Source: Mageeibacillus sp. (GTDB taxonomy: Bacteria; Bacillota; Clostridia; Saccharofermentanales; Saccharofermentanaceae). From it: 64,000 nucleotides of DNA. Position 1 is the first letter of the stretch. Each line of letters starts with the position of its first letter. Shown in pieces: positions 55,901-62,334 of this stretch. The stretch covers positions 116,821 to 180,820 of the forward strand of contig JAKVLB010000005.1 in the NCBI GenBank assembly GCA_022484595.1, written 5' to 3'. The notes beneath the pieces were generated by a model. That model saw only the letters and a program-made list of their open reading frames with translations. It was not told the origin of the DNA and made no database searches. Both the position numbers and the translations under genes were made by a program.

Positions 55901-57538
55901 GCGCGCACAAGACACTCCACACCGGGAGTCGCTTTGATTTCTCCGCCTCCGCATCACGACATATATTCCATCGAAGATCTGGCACAGCTGATATATGATC
56001 TTAAGAACGCCAACAAGGATGCGAGAATTTCCGTAAAGCTCGTCGCTGAATCAGGTGTAGGTACAATCGCTGCCGGCGTTGCCAAGGCCGGTGCCGGAGT
56101 GGTACTTATCTCAGGCTATGACGGCGGTACCGGCGCGGCGCCGGCAAGCTCAATCCATAACGCGGGACTTCCCTGGGAGATAGGACTTGCCGAGACGCAT
56201 CAGACGCTTATTGCCAACGGCCTGCGCTCCAAGGTCAGAATAGAGACAGACGGCAAGCTTCTTACCGGACGAGACGTGGTTATTGCCGCGATGCTCGGTG
56301 CGGAAGAATACGGTTTCGCGACTGGACCTCTGGTTACAATGGGTTGCCTCATGATGAGAGTATGCAATCTTGACACGTGCCCGGTAGGAGTGGCAACGCA
56401 GAATCCCGAGCTTCGCAAGAGATTTACCGGAGATCCGCAGTATGTGGTTAATTTCATGACGTATATCGCGCGTGAGATGCGCGAATACATGGCGCGACTC
56501 GGTATCGCCACCGTGGACGAGCTCGTCGGAAGAACAGATCTGCTCACACAGAAGAAATATAACAAGGGAACGATGGAAGACAGAATCGACATGAGCAATG
56601 TGATTAACAATCCGTTCGCGAAAAACAGTTCGGTAAAGAAATGTTTCGACCCGGAAGATGTTTTCGACTTTGAACTCGACAGGACAATCGATGAGAAAGT
56701 AATCATTCCGGAGTTCGCGGATGTCTTCAGATCCGGCAGACATAAGGAAATCAATATCGCAGTGAACAACCTGAACCGCACGCTCGGCACGCTGTTCGGC
56801 GCCTCCATAACGAGATACCACAAGGATTCGCTCAAGGAAGACACCTTTGTGATCAATTGCAGGGGTGCGGGCGGCCAGAGCTTCGGAAGCTTTATTCCAA
56901 AGGGACTCACAATCAATCTTGAGGGCGATTCAAACGACTATTACGGAAAGGGACTCTCAGGCGGCGTGCTGGCGGTGTATCCGCCCGAAGACAGTATTTT
57001 CGAGCCCCACGACAACGTGGTTATCGGCAACGTCGCATTGTTCGGCGCGACTTCGGGCAAGGCTTTCATTCGCGGAATGGCGGGAGAACGTTTCTGCGTC
57101 AGAAATTCAGGCGCGCGCGTGGTATGCGAGGGAGTCGGTGAGAACGGCTGTGAGTATATGACCGGCGGCGTCGCCGTAATTCTCGGCCGGGTCGATAAGA
57201 ATTTTGCCGCAGGAATGAGCGGCGGCGTTGCTTATGTTCTGGATTGCAACAACGATCTCTATACGAAGCTCAACAAGACGCTGGTCGGATTTACTCACAT
57301 AACCGAAGACAAGGACCGGGATATGCTTATGTCGCTTATTGAAGAGCATGTCAGAAGGACAGGTTCTACTGTCGGATCCGGAATTCTTGCAGATCCCGAT
57401 ACGTGGATACCGAAGTTCAAGAAAGTAATCCCGCACGATTACGCGAAAATGCTTAAGTCAATCGAGAAATTCGAGAACGACGGATTGTCTGTTGAAGAAG
57501 CCGGAATCAAGGCTTTCTACGAGAACACAGGGAGGTAA
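52973..57538 (+). CDS. gltB: Glutamate synthase large subunit
   Basis: A 1521-residue enzyme that, with GltD, makes two glutamates from glutamine and 2-oxoglutarate. A 24-residue propeptide precedes the N-terminal nucleophile Cys25 (DNCGIGAVV) of the class II glutaminase domain (to about 430). The central domain follows, then the FMN-binding synthase domain (about 850-1230) with the 3Fe-4S cysteines C1125, C1131 and C1136 (CLMMRVCNLDTC), and a C-terminal GXGXG beta-helix domain (about 1270-1500). The ATG at 52973 follows GGAGAG; an in-frame ATG at 52868 lies at the transcript start without a ribosome site and would put codons through the leader hairpin. Confidence 0.97.
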   Translation: MDNYRQGEGFARQGLYDPENEHDNCGIGAVVNISGKQETKVVDEALRIVETLEHRAGKDAEGKTGDGVGVLLQISHSFFRKAAGKCGIRLAAKGSYGIAMFFMPQSRELCDEAKEIWEQVLSEEKLELLGWREVPVDSSVLGTKALSTMPTILQCFVGKPENVAAGIDFDRMLYVARMVFEKREHNTYVCSCSSRTIVYKGMFLVGQLRTFYDDLSCGKYESALAIVHSRFSTNTNPSWQRSHPNRIIVHNGEINTITGNMNKMLSRENILRCKPLDGRLADIYPMLDVSGSDSARLDNTLEFMMMSGMDLPLAVLVTIPEPWQHVDTMSRELRAFYQYYATMMEPWDGPASIIFSDGDYVGAVLDRNGLRPSRYYVTSDGYLYLSSEVGVLPDIPNSTIISKERLHPGKMLLVDTVHGKIISDDEVKRYYSSRQPFGEWLDHNLVHLCELKVPNKKTIHHTGKELRAQQRAFGYSYGNISNEMIPMALSGTEPTNAMGADNPVAPLSRQDPPLFDYFKQKFAQVTNPPIDSIRESVVTDTAVYLGVSGNILEECEENCRVLKVVNPVLTNLDLLKIRNSHLTGLETADISMLYRKDETLAGAVRKLYSQADEAHDKGATILILTDRGVDENHMAIPSLLAVAALQTYLIKTRKNTAISIIVETAEPCEVHQFATLLGFGASCVNPYLALDTLSDLIARGMLDKDFMQAQNDYIHAIVSGIVKIASKMGISTIQSYQGSKIFEALGVSQSLMEEFFPDTRSLVGGITIENLEERTRRLHSDAFDPDGINADESLKVVGWHRERSGKEDHLYNPETIHLLQLAARKGDYSVFKQFTAAINREDRHITLRSTLDFDYPEDGGIDISKVESEESIMRRFKTGAMSYGSISKEAHECLAIAMNRIGGKSNTGEGGEDPERIATSGTAEDRCSAIKQVASGRFGVTSEYLTSAKEIQIKMAQGAKPGEGGHLPAKKVYPWIARTRHSTPGVALISPPPHHDIYSIEDLAQLIYDLKNANKDARISVKLVAESGVGTIAAGVAKAGAGVVLISGYDGGTGAAPASSIHNAGLPWEIGLAETHQTLIANGLRSKVRIETDGKLLTGRDVVIAAMLGAEEYGFATGPLVTMGCLMMRVCNLDTCPVGVATQNPELRKRFTGDPQYVVNFMTYIAREMREYMARLGIATVDELVGRTDLLTQKKYNKGTMEDRIDMSNVINNPFAKNSSVKKCFDPEDVFDFELDRTIDEKVIIPEFADVFRSGRHKEINIAVNNLNRTLGTLFGASITRYHKDSLKEDTFVINCRGAGGQSFGSFIPKGLTINLEGDSNDYYGKGLSGGVLAVYPPEDSIFEPHDNVVIGNVALFGATSGKAFIRGMAGERFCVRNSGARVVCEGVGENGCEYMTGGVAVILGRVDKNFAAGMSGGVAYVLDCNNDLYTKLNKTLVGFTHITEDKDRDMLMSLIEEHVRRTGSTVGSGILADPDTWIPKFKKVIPHDYAKMLKSIEKFENDGLSVEEAGIKAFYENTGR

Positions 57539-57544
57539 CGGCAT

Positions 57545-58993
57545 ATGGGTAAACCTACAGGATTTATGGACTATAAAAGAGAAGGCAATCCGGCGACCGG
57601 ACCTCTCGAGAGAATTAAGACATACCGCGAGTTTCACGCCCCGCTTGACGAGAGAGCGCGCCGCGAGCAGGCCTCGCGCTGCATGAATTGCGGCGTCCCG
57701 TTCTGCCAGTACGGCAAACCGCTGAACGGCATGATTTCCGGATGCCCGCTCAACAATCTCTGCCCTGACTGGAACGACCTGCTTTACAAGGGTTTCTACA
57801 GGGAAGCTTATGAGAGGCTCTCTCTGACCAACTGCTTCCCTGAATTCACCTCCCGCGTCTGTCCCGCTCTCTGCGAGAAGGCCTGCACCTGCGGTCTCGA
57901 TGACGAGCCTGTCACTGTCCGCGAGAATGAGTACACAATCATTGAGCATGCCTTCGCGCAAGGTATGGTAAGACCCGAGCTGCCTGCTCTGCGCTCAGGC
58001 AAACGCGTTGCCGTTGTCGGTTCAGGTCCTTCCGGTCTGTCATGCGCCTACTGGCTCAACCGTCACGGACATTCAGTCACCGTCTATGAACGTGATGACG
58101 AACCGGGCGGACTTCTTATGTACGGTATCCCCGCGATGAAGCTCGAGAAGAATATAGTTCACCGTCGCATAGATCTGATGAAAGAGTCAGGAATTAGTTT
58201 TGTGTGCAACTGCAATGTCGGAAAGGATATCACCGCAGACGAACTCTGCGGCAGCTATGATGCGGTGGTTCTCGCCGGCGGCAGCAAGAATGCCCGCGAT
58301 ATCAAAGCACCGGGAAGAGACTGCGACGGGATATATTTCGCCGTTGATTTTCTTAAAGCTACCACGAGAAGTCTTCTTCATTCCAACCTCTCCGACGGAT
58401 ACTACATAAGTGCCAAGTATAAAGATGTGGTAATTGTCGGCGGCGGAGACACCGGTAACGACTGTCTCGGCACGGCAATCCGCCACGGCGCCAAGTCCGT
58501 GACACAGCTTGAGATGAATCCGGCTCCGCCGATATCACGCACGCCCGGAAATCCGTGGCCGGAATGGCCGAGAATTCTGAAAACGGATTACGGCCAGGAG
58601 GAAGCTATTGCGGTATTCGGCCACGATCCGCGGATATATAACACCACCGTCAAGAGATTCATACCTGACGGCGGCAAAATTAAGGCGATCGAGACTGTCG
58701 GCGTCGAGTTTGTGCAAGACCCCGCTACAGGCCGCCGCGCGCCGCACCAGATACCGGGCTCCGAGAAAATTATCCCCGCGGATCTGGTCCTGATAGCTGC
58801 GGGTTTTGCCGGACCGGAGTCTTATGTTGTCGACGCTTTCGGAGCGCAGTTCTCCAAAGATGCCCATTCCACGTCAATACCGGGCATATTTACCGCAGGA
58901 GACATGCACATCGGCCAGTCTTTGGTGGTTCGCGCCATCAGGGAGGGCAAAGATTGCGCGGAAGAAATCTGCACATTTCTGAAGCAGAACTGA
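57545..58993 (+). CDS. gltD: Glutamate synthase small subunit (NAD(P)H)
   Basis: A 482-residue partner of GltB that passes electrons from NAD(P)H through FAD and 4Fe-4S clusters. N-terminal cysteines (CMNCGVPFC, CPLNNLC, CPALCEKAC) bind clusters. GSGPSGLSCAYWL is the FAD-binding loop, VGGGDTGNDCLG the NAD(P)H-binding loop, and FTAGDMHIGQSLVV the C-terminal FAD contact. GGAGG lies in the six-base gap after gltB, so the two genes are one operon. A strong terminator follows. Confidence 0.97.
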   Translation: MGKPTGFMDYKREGNPATGPLERIKTYREFHAPLDERARREQASRCMNCGVPFCQYGKPLNGMISGCPLNNLCPDWNDLLYKGFYREAYERLSLTNCFPEFTSRVCPALCEKACTCGLDDEPVTVRENEYTIIEHAFAQGMVRPELPALRSGKRVAVVGSGPSGLSCAYWLNRHGHSVTVYERDDEPGGLLMYGIPAMKLEKNIVHRRIDLMKESGISFVCNCNVGKDITADELCGSYDAVVLAGGSKNARDIKAPGRDCDGIYFAVDFLKATTRSLLHSNLSDGYYISAKYKDVVIVGGGDTGNDCLGTAIRHGAKSVTQLEMNPAPPISRTPGNPWPEWPRILKTDYGQEEAIAVFGHDPRIYNTTVKRFIPDGGKIKAIETVGVEFVQDPATGRRAPHQIPGSEKIIPADLVLIAAGFAGPESYVVDAFGAQFSKDAHSTSIPGIFTAGDMHIGQSLVVRAIREGKDCAEEICTFLKQN

Positions 58994-59010
58994 TTACAGT
59001 TTTATTCCGG

Positions 59011-59043
59011 CGCGCGGCTTGTTTTTATGCCGCGCGTTTTTTT
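59011..59043 (+). terminator. Rho-independent terminator after gltD
   Basis: CGCGCGGC (59011-59018) pairs with GCCGCGCG (59029-59036), followed by TTTTTTT. It also marks the end of the GC-balanced chromosomal part. Confidence 0.92.
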
Positions 59044-59091
59044 ATGCGCGGTTTTGACAGTTCGCCTTCTGAAATCCGAAAGAGGCACTGA

Positions 59092-59256
59092 ATGATAAAA
59101 GAATTTGCGGAACATTTTGGAATACCACTTCGAACAGTGGAAGAATGGGAAGCAGGTCGCAGGAAACCTCCTGAATATATTCCACGGTTGATCAAGTATC
59201 AGATCATGTATGAGCAGAAATTTGGAGTACAAAGTAAGACGAGCAATGAAATTTGA
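59092..59256 (+). CDS. Short helix-turn-helix protein, probably 5'-truncated
   Basis: 54 residues with FAEHFGIPLRTVEEWEAGRR and KPPEYIPRL. This matches the recognition part of small XRE-like HTH proteins common in Bacillota, which normally begin about 10-15 residues earlier with a helix ending in MT-x-KEFAE. The missing first helix and the lack of a ribosome site suggest that the island junction cut the gene. It could still be expressed as a small protein, but a fragment is more likely. Confidence 0.5.
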   Translation: MIKEFAEHFGIPLRTVEEWEAGRRKPPEYIPRLIKYQIMYEQKFGVQSKTSNEI

Positions 59257-59257
59257 A

Positions 59258-59272
59258 ATGCCAATTTGGCAT
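59258..59272. repeat. Perfect palindrome after the HTH stub
   Basis: ATGCCAATTTGGCAT is a perfect 7+1+7 palindrome right after the HTH stop codon. It may be an operator or part of a transcription stop; no T-run follows. Confidence 0.5.
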
Positions 59273-59294
59273 CTAAGATTTATCATATTGCTAA

Positions 59295-59330
59295 AGTCGA
59301 CAAAATGATAGCTAAAAGAGATTGTCGACT
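59295..59330. repeat. 9-base inverted repeat upstream of the AbrB-type gene
   Basis: AGTCGACAA (59295-59303) and TTGTCGACT (59322-59330) are exact inverted copies with an 18-base spacer, 52 bases before the AbrB-type ORF. It could be an autoregulatory operator of the toxin-antitoxin pair. Confidence 0.45.
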
Positions 59331-59381
59331 CAACAGGTCGATAATTCGTAAAAGAAAAATGAAAGAGGTGTTGATAATTAT

Positions 59382-59708
59382 ATGAAAACTGGACATACTA
59401 ATAGTGTAAGGAGAGTAAGGAATGCATTACCACTGAAAGGAGGTCTTGACATTGAACTTGCTAAAGTGACATTAAAAGGTCAGGTTACAATTCCAGTAGA
59501 AATTCGAAGAAAACTTGGAATAGTAAATGACGATAAAGTGCTATTTATGGAAGAAGGTGGTCGTATATATATGATGAATTCTTCAATGGACGCATTTAGA
59601 GAAGCGCAGAGAGCCTTTGCTGGTGAAGCAGAAAGAGCAGGGTTAAAAAGTGAAGAAGATGTTAATCAAATGATTAAAGAGCTTCGCCAAGAAAGTATGG
59701 TGAAGTAG
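59382..59708 (+). CDS. AbrB/SpoVT-type antitoxin-like protein
   Basis: The core ELAKVTLKGQVTIPVEIRRK and LGIVNDDKVLFMEEGGRIYM is a SpoVT-AbrB swapped-hairpin DNA-binding domain, followed by an alpha-helical tail (AFAGEAERAGLKSEEDVNQM) typical of antitoxins paired with PIN toxins. The open frame starts at ATG 59382, which would add a 24-residue leader not seen in the family. The family start would fall at codon ATT 59451, just seven bases after a perfect AAGGAGG. Either the start codon has mutated or ATT is used. The PIN toxin gene begins directly after the stop. Confidence 0.75.
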   Translation: MKTGHTNSVRRVRNALPLKGGLDIELAKVTLKGQVTIPVEIRRKLGIVNDDKVLFMEEGGRIYMMNSSMDAFREAQRAFAGEAERAGLKSEEDVNQMIKELRQESMVK

Positions 59709-60017
59709 ATGAGAATAATGCTTGATACGAATGTATTGATTTCGGCATTGTTGTTTCCAAGTAGGAAGTTTAATTCTATTATGGAATATATCTTTGCAGA
59801 ACATGAATTAGTGCTTTCTTCATATGTAGAAGATGAACTGAAAAGAGTTGTACGAAAATAGTTTCCCCAAAAAGAAGCAGATATAGAAAGGCTTTTATTT
59901 TTGATGAGCTTTGAATATGTTTACACTCCAGATGAAATTGACAGAGAATTATTCATTATTCGTGATGTAAAAGACTATCCAGTTCTTTATACAGAATTTG
60001 TGGAGAGGTATTTATAG
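59709..60017 (+). pseudogene. PIN-domain toxin remnant
   Basis: From ATG 59709 the frame reads MRIMLDTNVLISALLFPSRK, the first strand of a PIN ribonuclease with its first acidic residue. It is then interrupted by TAG at 59859-59861 (VVRK-stop-FPQKEAD). The same frame continues to DELKRVV-like and RDVKDYPVLYT segments and ends at 60015-60017, where the family's remaining C-terminal catalytic strand is replaced by unrelated sequence. It lacks the last acidic residues. It directly follows the antitoxin-like gene, so this was a toxin-antitoxin pair now missing its toxin. Confidence 0.75.
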
Positions 60018-60040
60018 CCGATGCCGTTACCATCATCCAA

Positions 60041-60343
60041 CCACTTTTTCCTATTTCACAGGGAGTGGATTTCCTGGGATGGCATCTATATCTGACAGAT
60101 ACAGGTAAAGTAATACGAAGACTTCACACATCCAATAAAAAGCGATTCAAGAAGCGGATGAAGAACTTTCAAAAAAGATATGCAAAAAATCAAGTGACCT
60201 TTGAAGAAATCACAAGAAGTGTCAAAAGTTATAACGGGCACTTGAGGCACGGAGATACATGGCACTTAAGAAAGCACATATATGACAATCTTGTCTTTAC
60301 AAAAAATGGGGGAGAAAAAGAACATGAAGAAGAAATGGCTTAA
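60041..60343 (+). pseudogene. C-terminal fragment of a DGR-type reverse transcriptase
   Basis: The frame from about 60041 reads FPISQGVDFLGWHLYLTD through RSVKSYNGHLRHGDTW to the stop at 60343. It is clearly homologous to the last 95 or so residues of the reverse transcriptase at 61263-62334 (FPMSQGVDFLGWHLYLTD). The catalytic fingers and palm are absent; the junction with PIN-toxin sequence lies near 60018-60040. Its end overlaps the start of the first target gene by 20 bases, the same layout as the complete copy, so it is the left-over of an earlier RT-target unit. Confidence 0.85.
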
Positions 60344-61046
60344 AAAGGGAAGTGCAGTATTGCTCACTGCGGCAATGGTACTGTCCTTATTCTCAGGTAT
60401 GAAGGGAACACTTAGAACGGTACAGGCAGCAGGGAATGGTGCACCTGCATCTGGATATTGGACAGATGCGACAGGATTGAAAGGGTTTAATCTTTCTTCA
60501 AGCACAGCGATTGGTAAAATCAGATTTGGAGCAAGTGATAGGATTTGGGCCATCTGTGGAACAGATGGAGATAAACTTGCACTTCTTTCAACCAGCGAGT
60601 TTGCACAGGCTGCATATGGTTCTACCAGTGAATATTCAAGTAGTAATTTTGCAAATAATCTAAAGACAGATAGTAATGGATATTTAAGCACAACCTATTT
60701 CTCTACAGGAGAGAGGGATAAGATGGCGGATGTCACGGTTTCGACGAATGAGCCAGATGGAAGTTGTGGTAATCATCTAGTATCAGTAGAGAATAAGAAG
60801 CTATATCTGCCTAATTCACAGGATCAGAATATTAACGGAACTACAATTTATGTTGGAAGTAGCAACAATATTGCTGTTAATGTAACAAAGCTGAATGGTG
60901 ACAATGGATTTCAGACAAATCGTTTCTGGCTGCGCTCGCCGTACTATAATGGTAGTTACGATGCGCTCGTGCTGATTCCGGGCCGCAATGTGATCAACTA
61001 CAATGTCAGCTACTATGATGTTTCGGTAGTGCCCGCATGGCCTTAA
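60324..61046 (+). CDS. Secreted DGR target protein 1 with C-terminal variable repeat
   Basis: A 240-residue protein. The signal peptide (KKWLKKGSAVLLTAAMVLSL) probably ends after TVQA near residue 35. The mature protein begins with the YWTDATGL segment shared with target 2. The body (IGKIRFGASDRIWAICG, LALLSTSEFAQAAYGS, KKLYLPNSQDQ, IYVGSSNNIAVNV) resembles secreted Bacillota proteins of the DUF6273-like, C-type-lectin/FGE-fold kind often diversified by DGRs. The last 40 residues, FWLRSP to VSVVPAWP, are the variable repeat. The ATG overlaps the reverse transcriptase fragment. The ligand is unknown. Confidence 0.85.
   Translation: MKKKWLKKGSAVLLTAAMVLSLFSGMKGTLRTVQAAGNGAPASGYWTDATGLKGFNLSSSTAIGKIRFGASDRIWAICGTDGDKLALLSTSEFAQAAYGSTSEYSSSNFANNLKTDSNGYLSTTYFSTGERDKMADVTVSTNEPDGSCGNHLVSVENKKLYLPNSQDQNINGTTIYVGSSNNIAVNVTKLNGDNGFQTNRFWLRSPYYNGSYDALVLIPGRNVINYNVSYYDVSVVPAWP
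60924..61037 (+). repeat. DGR variable repeat 1 (VR1)
   Basis: 114 bases at the end of target 1, aligned without gaps to 62912-63025. Framework codons are identical and nearly A-free; 18 codons in three blocks are variable. The shared 3' end, GTTTCGGTAGTGCCCGC, is GC-rich as expected of an initiation-of-mutagenic-homology segment. Confidence 0.85.
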
Positions 61047-61262
61047 CGTCAGAAGATTACTCCTATGCAGGAAATCCAGCTTCCAAAGTATGTAATCTTA
61101 TGAAAAGCAATTTTGGAAATACATTAAGGCGAAGGAATTCAATTCCTTTCTGATATTGCCCTCGGCAGTAGAAGAAGAATACATGCTGTCAGATGAAAGG
61201 ACGCAGAGAACTGTTTTCTTTCTGTGGTGAAATTCACACTGACAGCCTACTAAGATAAGGAG
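61047..61262. other. Unassigned stretch between target 1 and the reverse transcriptase
   Basis: No intact gene, template repeat or accessory (Avd-like) gene was recognised. Short coding-like pieces, such as SYAGNPASKVCNLMKSNFGN in one frame and ILPSAVEEEYMLSDERTQR in another, are interrupted by stops, so this may be the decayed 3' part of an older gene. Confidence 0.5.
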
Positions 61263-62334
61263 ATGATTAAAAATAGACAACTATGAGCAGCTGACTGAAT
61301 TTACTAATATCTATCAGGCATACAGGAGGACTGCAAAAGGAAAACATAATAAGACAGACGTCATCAAGTATGAAACCAATCTGCATATTCAGTTATGGTG
61401 GCTGCTCCAAAGACTAGAATATCGTCAATACAAAATCGGCGGATATCATAAGTTTATGATTTATGACCCAAAAGAACGGGAAATACAAGCACTTTCTTTT
61501 GCAGACAGAGTATTTCAGCATCTGTTGTGTGACAATATATTGATGCCATATCTAGAACCTAGGCTGATATATGATAATGCAGCATGTAGAGAAGGAAAAG
61601 GAACCCACTTTGCATTAGACAGACTTGAAAAGTTCATGAGAGAGCATTATAAGAAATATGGTGCCAAAGGCTACATACTGAAATTCGATATTAGAAAATA
61701 TTTCAACAACATAGATCATGAGATCTTGAAAAATAAACTAAATGGATTTCCAGATGAAGAGATAAAAAAGCTTTTGTATCACATCATAGATAGCTTTGAA
61801 TATAGTGAAGGAAGGGGCTTGCCTATGGGAAATCAATCTAGCCAGTGGTTTGCTTTGTATTATCTGGACAGGCTTGACAGATTGATCAAAGAAAAGCTTC
61901 AGGTCAAGCACTATGTAAGATATATGGATGACGGAGTATTACTCGGTGCTACCAAGAAGGAATTGCAGGAAAATTTAAGGAAAATGAAAGAGCTGATACA
62001 TGAAGACAGACTTGAATTTAATGAAAAGACACAGATATTTCCCATGTCACAAGGTGTTGATTTCCTTGGCTGGCATCTGTATCTAACCGATACTGGCAAA
62101 GTAATCAAAAGACTTCGTACATCCAATAAGAAGAGATTTAAGAAAAGAATGAAATGTTACCAGAAACGATATGCAACTAATCATATCAGCTTTGATGAAA
62201 TAACAAGAAGCGTTAGAAGCTATAATGGTCACTTACAGTATGGACATACATGGAAGTTAAGAAAGCATATATACAATAATCTTGTTCTAACAAGAGGAAT
62301 CAAAGGAGACGAACATTATGAAGAAAAGATTTAA
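61263..62334 (+). CDS. DGR-type reverse transcriptase (one-base frameshift near the start)
   Basis: A group of DGR retroelement features is visible: DIRKYFNNIDHEIL (first catalytic Asp), LPMGNQSSQW with the GxxxSQ signature of DGR enzymes in place of the QGxxxSP of other reverse transcriptases (61828-61845), YMDD catalytic residues (61921-61932), and the C-terminal VDFLGWHLYLTD region. Homologous sequence upstream of the first in-frame ATG (61456) reads DNYEQLTEFTNIYQAYRR through LLQRLEYRQYKIGGY. The natural start is ATG 61263 behind AAGG, but an A5 run at 61269-61273 puts it out of frame; A4 would give an uninterrupted 356-residue protein. No maturase or endonuclease domain is present. It overlaps target 2 by 17 bases. 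Confidence 0.85.

Noticed and set aside
61263..62334. Group II intron or retron reverse transcriptase
   Set aside because: GxxxSQ motif, small size, no maturase or endonuclease domain, no intron RNA structure, and association with paired variable repeats favour a DGR enzyme.
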